Assembly: GCA_905202055.1 (NCBI GenBank)
Contig: CAJKQK010000001.1
Span: 1 to 64,000, forward strand
Reading direction: 5' to 3'
DNA length: 64,000 nt
DNA from: an uncultured Oxalobacter sp.
GTDB lineage: Bacteria; Pseudomonadota; Gammaproteobacteria; Burkholderiales; Burkholderiaceae_D
Of this stretch, positions 1 to 8,945 are shown piece after piece. The notes below the pieces were generated by a model. That model did not search any database. It saw only the letters and a list, made by a program, of their open reading frames with translations, and was not told the DNA's origin. Position 1 is the stretch's first letter. Every line of letters begins with the position of its first letter. The position numbers and the translations under genes were made by a program.

Positions 1-3
1 GAA

Positions 4-207
4 ATGGAAACAGGTACGGTCAAGTGGTTCAATAATTCAAAAGGTTTTGGTTTCATCACACCGGACAATAACGGCGCTGATCTTTTTGCTCATTTTTCTG
101 AAATTCAGGCGGGCGGCTTCAAGTCTCTCGAAGAAGGCCAGAAAGTGAAGTTTGAATCGGGCGTTGGCCAAAAGGGGCCGCAGGCGAAAAACATCCAGCC
201 GATGTAA
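4..207 (+). CDS. Cold-shock domain protein (CspA family)
   Basis: The 67-residue product is a single OB-fold cold-shock domain. It has RNP1 KGFGFI at residues 13-18 and an RNP2-like DLFAHF at residues 26-31. This family binds single-stranded RNA and DNA and melts secondary structure as an RNA chaperone. Length matches the family. Only three bases precede the ATG, so promoter and 5' UTR (often a thermosensor in this family) lie outside the window. A strong intrinsic terminator follows seven bases after the stop, so the gene is monocistronic at its 3' side. Which csp paralogue this is cannot be told. Confidence 0.95.
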   Translation: METGTVKWFNNSKGFGFITPDNNGADLFAHFSEIQAGGFKSLEEGQKVKFESGVGQKGPQAKNIQPM

Positions 208-213
208 ATTGCC

Positions 214-240
214 AAAAAGCCCCTTTAAAGGGGCTTTTTT
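214..240 (+). terminator. Intrinsic terminator of the cold-shock gene
   Basis: AAAAAGCCCC and GGGGCTTTTT arms flank a short TTTAAA centre and are followed by a T run. Confidence 0.9.
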
Positions 241-265
241 AATGTTCACGTGTCAGGAGGAAAAC

Positions 266-451
266 ATGATAAAAACAAACGAAATGGGCCATGCTGTCTG
301 CGATAACTGCGGTGCACTTATCAGTAGCGATTGCAACTCTGTGACCATAGAAATCAATCAGGTTCCACATCAATTCTGTTCGAGTGAATGTGATATAGAA
401 CGCCGGGCCAATATTGCGCTCATGAATATGACAGGATGGAATGCTGCGTAA
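266..451 (+). CDS. Small CxxC/CxxxC protein, probably zinc-binding
   Basis: A 61-residue protein with CDNC at residues 14-17 and a second cysteine pair in CSSEC near residue 39, a spacing that suggests a small zinc ribbon. The ATG at 266 is chosen because AGGAGG lies at the right distance upstream; earlier in-frame starts overlap the cold-shock gene and its terminator. A terminator follows at 561-588. No family is recognised. Small zinc ribbons beside cold-shock genes could bind nucleic acid, but that is only inference. Confidence 0.7.
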   Translation: MIKTNEMGHAVCDNCGALISSDCNSVTIEINQVPHQFCSSECDIERRANIALMNMTGWNAA

Positions 452-560
452 ATGTTGAGGGCAGAGAATTCTTTTCTATCATAATGAAACTGATGGTCTT
501 GTGCCGGGATTGGTGATAAAGACAGTAAAATCCAATCTGTGGTAACCGGATCACTCTGGA

Positions 561-588
561 AAAGCGCACTATCAAGTGCGCTTTTTTT
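561..588 (+). terminator. Intrinsic terminator, possibly bidirectional
   Basis: AAAGCGCACT and AGTGCGCTTT arms around ATCA, followed by T residues. It could also serve a reverse-strand reading frame ending at 607. Confidence 0.85.
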
Positions 589-606
589 ACTTTAGTCCCT
601 TCGACT

Positions 607-840
607 TTATTCATAAGCCAATGCGTCGATGCAGGCCTGCACAATTTCCTGGATGATGTGATCTTTCTGCTTGATTTTGTATGGGATTGCTATCGTTTCT
701 GTTCGGTTACACTTGTTTCGCAGAGGGCGCAGGATCATTGTTCCGTCGGGAATAAAGCACAGGAGAATCGAATTTCTCCAAGGCGGACTATCCAATTCTT
801 CTCTGAATTTCTGGCGGTATACTCCGGCAGCATAACGCAA
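607..840 (-). CDS. Possible small hypothetical protein
   Basis: A reverse-strand frame of 77 codons that begins with TTG and has no visible ribosome binding site. The translation is compositionally protein-like (mixed hydrophobic and charged, with an IIQEIVQACIDAL helix near the end) and stops just before a terminator that also works on this strand. It lies between the CxxC gene and the tail-fibre module. No family recognised; it may be a remnant. Confidence 0.3.
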   Translation of the reverse strand: MRYAAGVYRQKFREELDSPPWRNSILLCFIPDGTMILRPLRNKCNRTETIAIPYKIKQKDHIIQEIVQACIDALAYE

Positions 841-982
841 ATAATGTTCAGTTTTTGTAAAAAAACATCACAGGCTGACCGAAGTTTTTTTGTTGGTTAT
901 TATTTCATTGGACGTCCAGTTTGCAATGAAAATTATCAAATGATCCTTATGGGAAAGAAGGGTCTTTCTAACTGGAAAAAAC

Positions 983-1715
983 ATGACAAAATTACCTGCA
1001 AGAAATCTTCTGGACGGAACAAAAAGTCCAGAAACCACAACAGGCGAATTCCGCCTGGCAATGGGAAATCTGAGGCAGTATCTGGCCGAACTTTTCGGAG
1101 ATGAAAGTTCAGATAAGGAAACGGCAAGACAAACGTTAGGGATTGACCTCGCAGAATTGAAAAGTGATATATCAAAGAAAGCAGATCAACAAGCAATCGA
1201 AACGGCACTGACGGATAAGGCAGATATAACAGAACTTTCAGGAGTCGCATTTACAGGAAATTATAACGATCTGATCAATATACCTGATGCTATCCCTGCG
1301 GGTTATCGGTATGTGGTCAGGCGCTACGATACCGGACGGCTGGGCATTGTGCAACGGAGAAAATGGTACGCCTGACCTGAGAGATAAATTTGTTGTGGGA
1401 GCCGGAAGCCGCGTCGTCGGTACTACGGGTGGTGAAACATCGGCATCGATATCGGGAACAACCGGGGCAACAACGCTGACAGTGGATCAGATGCCATCAC
1501 ATTCGCATATGGTAGCTGGTTATTCCGAAGTGACTGGCAGCAGTAATATGGAGATCGTGCCGCTCAGTACTAGTGGTCTCAACGCTTATGGATCAAGATG
1601 GACTCAAGCATACTCAAGAGCGAGTGGCGGCGGAGGCTTTCACTCACACAGCCTGTCCGGTTCTGTTTCGACATTGCCGCCATTTTATGCATTGGCATTC
1701 ATCATGAAACTGTAA
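983..1715 (+). pseudogene. Phage tail-fibre protein with collar domain, frameshifted
   Basis: The frame from 983 encodes a tail-fibre N-terminal region (TKLPARNLLDG, then EFRLAMGNLRQYL) nearly identical in layout to the intact fibre at 37905. It runs to a stop at 1375. The next frame carries a phage tail collar domain (IGMWSGATIPDGW, NGTPDLRDKF, QMPSHSH) from about 1305 to 1715. The two join if one base is restored near 1300-1312, where the expected reading is P-A-G-V-I-G-M-W. No slippery heptamer is visible, so a one-base deletion is more likely than programmed frameshifting. Such fibres bind host-surface receptors at the tip of phage tails or tailocins. No other phage structural genes are adjacent. 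A short gene follows at 1725. Confidence 0.8.
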
Positions 1716-1724
1716 AGGAAAAAT

Positions 1725-2033
1725 ATGAAAGATCACGTAACAGTCATTCCGGTCGATCAAATTATTATCGTTGATGGAATTGTTTTGCCATGCTCATTTG
1801 GCTCACATATTAAAAACATGCATGCCTTACAATGGCACCATGGCTCCGGCCACATAGAAATAAACGATAACGGCTTTATGTCGAACAGCAGGATAGAGGA
1901 TTATGAAACGGATGTCCTGCCTTATGTGAAAATATGGCAGACCACTTTTGACCTCATGAAACAGGAACCTGAAGTAGCGAAACTTCAGGAAAAAACAAGC
2001 TGGTGGAAATCGTTTTTACCAAAACTGTCCTAG
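1725..2033 (+). CDS. Small protein downstream of tail fibre
   Basis: A 102-residue protein starting nine bases after the tail-fibre frame, preceded by AAAGGAAAAAT. It ends in KTSWWKSFLPKLS. In phages the gene after the fibre often encodes a fibre assembly factor, and position suggests that role here, but no family was recognised. A hairpin with a T run follows at 2039-2070. The companion at 38891 sits in the same place in the second module, although the two do not look alike in sequence. Confidence 0.6.
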   Translation: MKDHVTVIPVDQIIIVDGIVLPCSFGSHIKNMHALQWHHGSGHIEINDNGFMSNSRIEDYETDVLPYVKIWQTTFDLMKQEPEVAKLQEKTSWWKSFLPKLS

Positions 2034-2406
2034 TTTGAAAAAGCGCATTTTGATAAAGGTGCGCCTTTTTATATTGCTTTCCTCTGGTTGTCCTGAAAGT
2101 GAATGCGCTGGATGAGGCAGGAATAGAATAATGCGAGTTCGAAAAGTGCGTAACCGAACACCATGCTTATTCCTCTTCTGGAAGGTCTTGTTACACCTGC
2201 TCCCGTATGAACCTTTTTCGGTGTCTTCGGGGTGCGACAGCGAGAGGGGATCAATCTGGGACATAGACGATCACGCGCCAGCCCACTGCCGCGGAGCCAG
2301 TTTATCATTAAATGTTAAACAAAAGCCGTTTTTCCTTCGCCAGGCCGCATAAATACTGGGAATTCGTTGTTCACAAAGCGACGAATTGATCGGAAAAACG
2401 GGTCAA
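2034..2406. other. Gene-poor stretch after tail module
   Basis: It starts with a bulged hairpin and T run (about 2039-2070), a probable terminator. The rest has no frame with a credible start and no recognised RNA. A 7-bp inverted repeat, AATTCGT and ACGAATT, lies near 2360-2386. Confidence 0.4.
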
Positions 2407-2547
2407 TCAGACCGACTCGTCCGGAAATGCAGTGTAGTTTAGAACCCGAATACGGGTGTCGTAACCGTATTTTTTACGCAAGTAGTCCAGATCGTCGCCA
2501 TATTCGATGATCTTTATTTTCGTCTCGCTCCAGACGGGCAAATAGAT
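2407..2547 (-). pseudogene. C-terminal fragment of an unidentified protein
   Basis: On the reverse strand the last 46 or so codons read as good protein (SETKIKIIEYGDDLDYLRKK, then YDTRIRVLNY) and end at a stop at 2407. Upstream of about 2547 the same frame only mirrors the hsdR remnant. The fragment therefore abuts the hsdR fragment at a sharp junction near 2548. No family recognised. Confidence 0.45.
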
Positions 2548-3692
2548 TTGCTGATCGTTGTCGATCAGATGTTGACAGGTTTTGATTCCAAATGGATCAA
2601 TACACTGTATCTGGACAAGCTGATGAAATTTGAAAGTATCATTCAGGCTTTTTCGCGTACAAACCGTTTGTTCGGTCCGGAAAAGCCTTTCGGTACGATT
2701 CGTTATTACCGAAGCCCACATACCATGGCGCGGAATATTGAAGAGGCAGTAAAGCTGTATTCCGGTAATAAGCCATTGGCTTTGTTTGCCGACAAACTGG
2801 AATTCAATCTTCAGAAGATGAATTCGGTGTATGCAGAAATTTCCCATTTGTTCAGGAGTGCTGGCGTACCGGATTTCGAGAAATTGCCCGATAACAAAGC
2901 TGAGCGTGGCGTTTTGCCAGACTGTTCAAGGATTTGAATGCTCATCTGGAGACGGCAAAAATACAGGGGTTCGTTTGGGAAAAATCGTTATACGAATTTC
3001 AAAAGGATGAGAGTGACGGGCATTCCACTGTAAAAATGGATTTCAATGAGGATACTTATCTTGTTCTGGCACTTCGCTATAAAGAGCTTTTCAGCGCTGG
3101 GAGCGGCAGCGGTGGTTCAGGTGATGTGCCTTATGAAATTGACCCTTATCTGACTGAAATCGATACTGGCGTTATCAATGCCGATTACATGAATTCCCGT
3201 TTTGACAAGTATCTGAAATCCCTTCAGCAGAAAGAAATGAGCAAGGACGAGTTGCAGGCGACGCTAAATGATTTATACAAGTCATTTGCAATGTTGTCGC
3301 AAGAAGAGCAGAAATATGCCAATATTTTCCTGCAAGATGTCCAGAGCGGTTCTGTTACTTTGGACAAGAACAAAATTTTCAGAGATTATGTAACCGAGTA
3401 TATAACCAATGCGAATAATGATCGGATACGGCGTTTTTCGTTGCTTCTTGGACTGGATGAAAGCAAGTTGCGAATGATGATGAAGGCGGGAGTTACTGAA
3501 AAGAATATTAATGAATTCGGTCGATTCGATGATTTGATAGCGTCAGTCAATAAAGCGAATGCCAGAATTTATTTTGAATCGAAAGCGGGAAGAAAACTGA
3601 ATGTTTTCGACATCAATAAAAGAATATATTCTTTCGTACAGAAATTTATCCTTGAAGGAGGATTTGATGTCAGTCTTTCCAAGGGTGAATAG
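2548..3692 (+). pseudogene. hsdR: Type I restriction enzyme R subunit (hsdR), 3' remnant
   Basis: The frame begins abruptly at LLIVVDQMLTGFDSKWINT, followed by IIQAFSRTNRLFG, both characteristic of the late helicase motifs of EcoR124-type HsdR, and continues through the C-terminal helical region to 3692. The nuclease and first helicase lobe (several hundred residues) are missing. There is also a one-base shift near 2909: the first frame stops at 2937 while homology continues as RFARLFKDLNAHLETAKIQG in the frame ending at 3692. HsdR drives ATP-dependent translocation and cleavage with HsdM and HsdS, neither of which is present. This is debris of a lost type I system. Confidence 0.85.
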
Positions 3693-3770
3693 AAATTAAA
3701 AATGACTGGGTTTACCTGACTGAAGCACAGGTTTTTATATGTTTTCTGAAGTTTCCGTTAAGGCCGCAAT

Positions 3771-4724
3771 TCAATCTTCCTGAGGGTGTTTGTCCCAATC
3801 CATATCATGCACTTCGCCGGTCTGATAAAACTGCCGGACAGCTTTAATGTAATTCAGGAAATCCTTGTTTTCTTCAGTCAAACGATTGGCCGTATTCCAG
3901 TCAATCACATTTTTTTCCTGAGCTGGAATCATGATCTGGCTTTCGGCCGGGTTTTCAGCATCAAGTTTGATAAAACCGATTCCGTGTAAGCCGGACAGTA
4001 TTCTCAGTTCTTTCAATGTATCGGCACCTTCGATTTCACTGGCGACCAGATAGCCAAAGTTTGCCCATGAGGAGTTACTGACAGTCTGAAAAAAAGCTTC
4101 TCTGACATTGGACCGGTTTATCAGGTTTTTCACTTCGAATGACCAGAGCTTGGTCATTTTATCGGCATATTGCTTTACACAGTCCCTGATTTCCCGATGC
4201 CACTCCTGACTCAGATTTTCCATTCCTACCATATCAGGATAAAGCCATCTATTTGCGCCAGCTCCATGCGAATTGCGTGAACGCTTTTCATCTATGCGTT
4301 TACTGTAAATATCGAGTTCAGACCATAAAAAATCAGCGAGAAGTGGATAAAGGTCCTGTTCTTTCAGAGAGATGCCGTATGGAATGACTTCGGATGATGA
4401 ATTGCGATTTTCTGCCAAATCAATTTCTGCGCTATCGCTTGATTCAGTGTAATAGTATTTTCGGGGCCGTCCTTCTGTTGTCTTGATATTGGGGTTTCTT
4501 TTTTGCAGACGGGGGCGTTGGGATCCTATTTCTGCAACGATTTGCCGGATCAAAGCCGTGTCATTGTCGAGAGGTGTAATTGTCGCTTTGGAACGGTTTT
4601 GTTTCATCCGGCATTCAACCGGATAAGTCTCAAATATCCAGTTTGCAATTTCACGTGCAGTGAATTTGTGTTCAGGATTTTTCTTTAGAAATTCAGCAAC
4701 CGTATTTGACAGATTCAATGCCAT
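3771..4724 (-). CDS. HARE-HTH plus PD-(D/E)XK nuclease-like protein (HrgA-like)
   Basis: A 317-residue protein. Residues 1-90 resemble a HARE-type winged helix (FLKKNPEHKFTAREIANWI). The C-terminal half carries YPDMVGM near residue 165 and SFEVK near residue 196, the order and spacing of a PD...ExK nuclease core. This matches the HrgA/COG2958-like layout known beside restriction-modification genes, where it is thought to sense or cut DNA. It is convergent with the hsdR remnant and appears intact, so it may be the surviving part of that defence locus. Catalytic activity is inferred from the motif only. Confidence 0.65.
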   Translation of the reverse strand: MALNLSNTVAEFLKKNPEHKFTAREIANWIFETYPVECRMKQNRSKATITPLDNDTALIRQIVAEIGSQRPRLQKRNPNIKTTEGRPRKYYYTESSDSAEIDLAENRNSSSEVIPYGISLKEQDLYPLLADFLWSELDIYSKRIDEKRSRNSHGAGANRWLYPDMVGMENLSQEWHREIRDCVKQYADKMTKLWSFEVKNLINRSNVREAFFQTVSNSSWANFGYLVASEIEGADTLKELRILSGLHGIGFIKLDAENPAESQIMIPAQEKNVIDWNTANRLTEENKDFLNYIKAVRQFYQTGEVHDMDWDKHPQED

Positions 4725-5024
4725 AGCTCGAACTCACTGTTTTTGATTTCAACAATGATATCAGTATAAATTGGAAAATGAGAAATGGAAAAAATGATGA
4801 CGCTTGATTGATATTTAAAATAATTGCATAGATTTATACATCGAATTTGAAATATAAGAAAATTTCCAATCTATGATAATTCAAGGTATTTGATTATTCC
4901 AATTGCTCATATCGCCTCCTGCCCCACCTCAACCCGCCACGGCCCTTTCCTTGTCCTTAATCTGGCCCTTCATTTTCGGGAAGGTCGAAGATAAAGCTTC
5001 GTCCATCTACAAGCTTCCGTCAAA
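4725..5024. other. AT-rich intergenic region
   Basis: Divergent spacer between the HrgA-like gene and the truncated autotransporter. It is AT-rich to about 4900 and presumably holds both promoters; no clear hexamer pair or operator was recognised. Confidence 0.4.
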
Positions 5025-5510
5025 ATGAAACTATCTTCCGCGTCGTGTCTGGCGATTGCACTTTCTTTGGCTTTTCCGGCTTATGGTCAGATTTCGGTGC
5101 AATCCGGTGACGATATGGTAAGCGGGTATCTCAGCAAGGGGCAATACGACCTGATTCTTCTGGGAGACGTTTCCTGGAATACGGCGTTTACGTATGCATC
5201 AAGCAATACGAATAACCTGAAAATCGACGGGAACGGCCACAAGATCACGTTCGGGCCGGCGACTGGAGTTTATTTTTACTTCAGCCGCAATAACGGGTCT
5301 CTGGCGATTAATGACGCGGTGGTGTTGAGGCAGATGTTTGCCGGGGTAAGGAATTCGCTTTTCTGGATCAATGCGCCGGGGATTGCGATGGGTTTCGATT
5401 TCAACAGGACGACTTTCCAGAATATCGCGCTGACGAATTTCAGGCTGTATGTTTCGGGAATAATGTTCCATTTTTTCAGCAACGGTAAATGGCTCAGACA
5501 GTCTCTCTGA
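5025..5510 (+). pseudogene. Truncated autotransporter-like secreted protein
   Basis: The 161-codon frame starts with a clear signal peptide (MKLSSASCLAIALSLAFPAYG) and continues with KIDGNGHKITF, the style of opening seen in polymorphic autotransporter passengers. It then stops at 5510, running into the 3' end of the convergent thiamine pyrophosphokinase gene. No passenger body or beta-barrel follows, so export could at most release a short periplasmic fragment. It is probably the 5' end of a lost adhesin. A small secreted protein is possible but less likely. Confidence 0.55.
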
Positions 5511-6150
5511 ATGTACGGTAAACAATCGTTTTGCCCGATACACGCAACGTAAAAGTATCGTTTAACGATTCGTTTAATGTAGCTTGCCACCAGTTGGTGA
5601 AGACGGCACCGGTAAAGCCGTATTTCAGGTGTTCGCTGCTCATCGGGGCCGGTTCGATGGAGAAGATCGATACCTGCTGCCCGGGAAAGCTTTCGAAAGT
5701 CGCTTCTTCGGAAATGGCATTCATCACGCCGTAGTCCGATACCATCCATACTTCCCGCGTGATGTCGAGGTAATCCGCCAGCAGGCTGATATTGGCGATG
5801 GTATGGTCTTCGCGGCCGCCGGTTGCCCCGAGGATCACCAGATCTTTCCAGCCCTGTTCCACACAATAGCGTACCGCTTTGGTCAGGTCATTCGATTCCT
5901 GTTCCGCAATCCTGCAAATCATGGAGGCGTATTGCTGCCTGTCCTGCTCCGACAGCGAGTCGCAGTCGCCGATAACGACGGTGGGCATGACTTTTGCCTT
6001 GAGAAGTTTGCGCAACGCACCGTCACAACAGACGACAGGTACGCCTGTCCCGAGTAGTGAAAGTGGAACGGGATGGGTCGGGAACTGGCCGTTTGCGACG
6101 ATGATGGCGCTTGATGCGAGGTTTTTCCGGGGAAGGGGATAGTGTTTCAT
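5494..6150 (-). CDS. Thiamine pyrophosphokinase
   Basis: The 218-residue product transfers pyrophosphate from ATP to thiamine to give TPP. Family motifs are present: CDGALRKLL, VIGDCDSLSE, ESNDLTKAVRY and GATGGREDH, the last two forming the metal, nucleotide and thiamine site. The start at 6150 is chosen because it overlaps the stop of the upstream transporter as ATGA and gives the family length; a longer frame into that gene is spurious. Pairing with a PnuC-type transporter indicates a two-gene thiamine salvage unit. Its 3' end overlaps the truncated autotransporter frame by 17 bases on the opposite strand. Confidence 0.9.
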   Translation of the reverse strand: MKHYPLPRKNLASSAIIVANGQFPTHPVPLSLLGTGVPVVCCDGALRKLLKAKVMPTVVIGDCDSLSEQDRQQYASMICRIAEQESNDLTKAVRYCVEQGWKDLVILGATGGREDHTIANISLLADYLDITREVWMVSDYGVMNAISEEATFESFPGQQVSIFSIEPAPMSSEHLKYGFTGAVFTNWWQATLNESLNDTFTLRVSGKTIVYRTFRETV

Positions 6151-6713
6151 TCTGCCATTTTTTTCCAGTGAAAATACGCTGCGATGGAGGCGACGGCATA
6201 CACGGTATACATGAAGCCGGTGAAATACAGCTGTGCAGAGGCATACGCAAAGACGGAAATCACGTTTGCCACGATCAGCAGTATCCATTGCTGCACATAA
6301 CGCTGTGTAAGCATCCACATTGCGACAAGGGAGAGGGAGGTAATGAGCGCGTCAACGACAACAACGGTGCTGTCGGTTTGCTGCAGGATCAGCGACAAGG
6401 CTCCCCATATTATGGCGACGGATACGGCCACCAGCGCATATTGGACAGGTTTTCGCATATTGCGCAATTTGCCGGATTCCTGTGTTCTTTTATGCCAGAC
6501 GAGCCAGCCGTAAATCCCCATGACGATGTAGTACACGTTGATTGCCGCGCCCGAATAAAATCCGGTGAGGGAAAAGATGTACGCGTAAAAAGAGGCCATC
6601 AGGAGACCGGACGGCCACATCAGCATTGACGCCCTGTATTCAAAGTACAGGTAAATCAGGCCGAAAATGGTTCCGGCCATTTCAATCCAGTGCGTTTGTA
6701 AAAATTCAGTCAT
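6147..6713 (-). CDS. PnuC-family transporter, probably for thiamine (PnuT)
   Basis: A 188-residue multi-span membrane protein of the PnuC/SWEET-like vitamin transporter family, with the conserved WPSGLLMA segment and YYIVMGIYGW. PnuC relatives facilitate diffusion of a vitamin that is then trapped by phosphorylation. The translationally coupled thiamine pyrophosphokinase points to thiamine rather than nicotinamide riboside as substrate. This is inferred from context. No TPP riboswitch could be recognised in the 5' region. Confidence 0.85.
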   Translation of the reverse strand: MTEFLQTHWIEMAGTIFGLIYLYFEYRASMLMWPSGLLMASFYAYIFSLTGFYSGAAINVYYIVMGIYGWLVWHKRTQESGKLRNMRKPVQYALVAVSVAIIWGALSLILQQTDSTVVVVDALITSLSLVAMWMLTQRYVQQWILLIVANVISVFAYASAQLYFTGFMYTVYAVASIAAYFHWKKMAE

Positions 6714-7076
6714 GGATAACGTTGCCCACCGTAAAAGGCCGGTTTTGTGAGGAAAACTTTTCTGGTCTGGATGGGTGTGACCGTAAATTCTGTTTTTTTT
6801 CTGCTGGCGACATGATGTCCCGTTTTCCCTGTGTTTGTTATCGTGACGAGTTGAAGGGCATCATTATAGTGTTTTCTTCAGGACTGAACCTGAGGATTTT
6901 CATAGGGGAAATGCCTTTGGATACCTGAAAAAGGCAGATCGGGTGGTTTTGTCCGTCATGTGCTGCTGTCGTGTCGTCATGACGGAAATGATCGGGTCAT
7001 TTATAAATAATCATTTCCGGTTTGGGCAATAAGCGGTATATATGGCTTTTCCCGCCTGATATTGACTGCCTCTCAC
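6714..7076. other. Divergent intergenic region, pnuT / photolyase
   Basis: It should contain both promoters. I looked for a TPP riboswitch (CUGAGA and the conserved thi-box pieces) on the pnuT strand and did not see one. No LexA box in front of the photolyase. Confidence 0.4.
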
Positions 7077-8573
7077 ATGAAAAAAAAAGCCGGTAACCCG
7101 TCCCGAAAGCATCTTGTCTGGTTCCGTCAGGATTTGCGCCTGACGGATAACCGGGCTTTGGCAGCGGCGTGCGAGGATAAGGATGCCACGGTTTACGCGA
7201 TTTTTACGGCACCGCCTGGGCAATGGGAAGAACATGGCGTATCGGAGAGGCAGACTGCTTTTATGCACGGGCATTTGACGGGATTGTCTGATGGTCTTGC
7301 AAGGCTCGGTATCCCGATGGTTTGCCATGTCTGCGGCAATTTTGACGAAGCGGCCCGTTTTGTCATCGATTTCTGCCATCGTGAACAAATCGATGAACTG
7401 TTTTTCAACAATCAATATGAATTGAATGAACGGCGACGGGATCGCTGGCTGGAAGACAATCTTCCCGATGAGGTGACAGTAAACCGTTATGACGATGGCC
7501 TGCTGATGCCGCCGGGTGCGGCCAATAACCGGCAGGGTGGAATGTACAAGGTCTTCACGCCGTTCAAGCGGGCTTTTCTGGAGAGGCTGGGCGCAGCTGA
7601 TACAGGCTGTTTGCCGCAACCGGAGCGGCGTCTTCGTACTGCCCCGATAAAGGGGTCTCTTCCGCCATTTTTTCCCTGTGAAAATATATCGTTCGGCACC
7701 CGATACCCGGTTGGGGAAGTAGCCGCTATCGGATTGCTGGAGAATTTTTGCAGGGAGAAAGTGTACGATTACGACAAGACGCGTGACCGGCCCGATCTGG
7801 ACGGGACGAGCCGTTTATCTGCGTATCTCTCCATCGGCGTGCTGTCTCCCCGGCAGTGCCTGAATACCTTGCTGGCGGAAGTGCCCGGAGCCATCTGGCA
7901 ATCGAAAGGTGGCGGCGCTGTCTGGTTGAATGAACTGATCTGGCGCGAGTTTTATTACCACCTGATTGCCGCTTTTCCCCGCCTGTGCCGTTATGAACCT
8001 TTTCTCGAGTGGACAGATCATATTGTCTGGAATGCGGGCGAGGCGGATTTCCAGTCATGGGTGGACGGCAAGACGGGGTATCCGATTGTCGACGCCGCCA
8101 TGCGGGAATTGAAGGAGACAGGATGGATGCACAATCGGCTGAGGATGATTGTGGCGGGTTTTCTGGTGAAAGACCTGCTCATCGACTGGCGCAGGGGCGA
8201 GCGCTATTTCATGTCGCAACTGATTGACGGGAATCTGCCTGCCAATAACGGGGGATGGCAATGGTCGGCATCGACGGGCGTCGATGCCATGCCCTGGTTC
8301 CGTATTTTCAATCCGGTAACGCAAGGACAGAAATTCGATCCGGAGGGACATTATGTCCGCCGCTGGATTCCGGAACTGAAAGATGTACCGGACAGGGACA
8401 TTCATACCCCACTGGCATGGGCGAAGAAAAATCATGTCGTCCTCGATTATCCCGATCCGGTCGTGGATCATAGGCAAGCCCGCGAGGAAACCCTGAAGGC
8501 GTTCAATACCGCGCGGCAAAAAGCGGCTGGGAAAGATAAAACGGACAGGGGTGTGCCGGGTGGCTGGCAGTGA
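7077..8573 (+). CDS. phrB: Deoxyribodipyrimidine photolyase
   Basis: A 498-residue cryptochrome/photolyase protein that repairs cyclobutane pyrimidine dimers using light. The N-terminal alpha/beta antenna domain opens with HLVWFRQDLRLTDN. The FAD domain has TSRLSAYLSIGVLSPRQ, WLNELIWREFYYHL, WMHNRLRMIVA and NGGWQWSASTGVDAMPWFR, the flavin and lesion-binding core of class I enzymes. Starts at 7062 (TTG) or 7077 (ATG) are possible; neither has a good Shine-Dalgarno and the ATG is preferred. Together with the neighbouring umuDC pair it forms a DNA-damage cluster. Confidence 0.95.
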   Translation: MKKKAGNPSRKHLVWFRQDLRLTDNRALAAACEDKDATVYAIFTAPPGQWEEHGVSERQTAFMHGHLTGLSDGLARLGIPMVCHVCGNFDEAARFVIDFCHREQIDELFFNNQYELNERRRDRWLEDNLPDEVTVNRYDDGLLMPPGAANNRQGGMYKVFTPFKRAFLERLGAADTGCLPQPERRLRTAPIKGSLPPFFPCENISFGTRYPVGEVAAIGLLENFCREKVYDYDKTRDRPDLDGTSRLSAYLSIGVLSPRQCLNTLLAEVPGAIWQSKGGGAVWLNELIWREFYYHLIAAFPRLCRYEPFLEWTDHIVWNAGEADFQSWVDGKTGYPIVDAAMRELKETGWMHNRLRMIVAGFLVKDLLIDWRRGERYFMSQLIDGNLPANNGGWQWSASTGVDAMPWFRIFNPVTQGQKFDPEGHYVRRWIPELKDVPDRDIHTPLAWAKKNHVVLDYPDPVVDHRQAREETLKAFNTARQKAAGKDKTDRGVPGGWQ

Positions 8574-8911
8574 AAATAATGAAAAATGAAACGTAAAAAC
8601 CGTTTGTTTTTCTGTTTTTTGTCTGCTTCAATGTCTTTCCGTAAACCTGTTCCCATGTATAGACCCGGTACCGATGAGTTGCCTGCCGATGTTCTCGCGG
8701 GTGATGATTTTGCCGTTGATGAGGAAGGAACGGATTTGCGAACCGCTATTGTTGTTGGAGGCGGTGTTGGCGTCGGGTTTTTTGTCGGTCGCCAGATGGC
8801 AGGCTTCGTTGGCGGCATTTTTCTACGGTCTGTTTTCATTTCGCTGCGGTAACCATTATTCCGGCATAAACTGACGGGCAGACTTGCTTATCTTTGAAAA
8901 GAGCGGTAATT
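8574..8911. other. Gene-free stretch with a possible reverse-strand remnant
   Basis: No frame with a credible start. On the reverse strand from about 8830 to 8640 a startless frame reads protein-like (SQIRSFLINGKIITRENIG) and stops. It is either chance or a decayed gene fragment. Confidence 0.3.
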
Positions 8912-8931
8912 TACTGTATGTATTTACAGTA
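8912..8931 (+). promoter_or_regulatory. LexA (SOS) box of umuDC
   Basis: TACTGTATGTATTTACAGTA is a near-consensus LexA operator, CTGT-N8-ACAG with TA flanks on both sides. It lies 14 bases before the umuD ATG and just upstream of the GAGG ribosome site. Confidence 0.95.
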
Positions 8932-8945
8932 AATTGAGGTTCATT

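Noticed and set aside
1290..1320. Programmed ribosomal frameshift in the first tail fibre
   Set aside because: No slippery heptamer or stimulatory structure; a one-base deletion is simpler.
6714..6960. TPP riboswitch in front of the PnuC-type transporter
   Set aside because: None of the conserved thi-box segments is visible on that strand.
8640..8830. Reverse-strand protein-like frame (about 63 codons)
   Set aside because: No start codon or ribosome site and no recognisable family; may be a remnant but cannot be supported.
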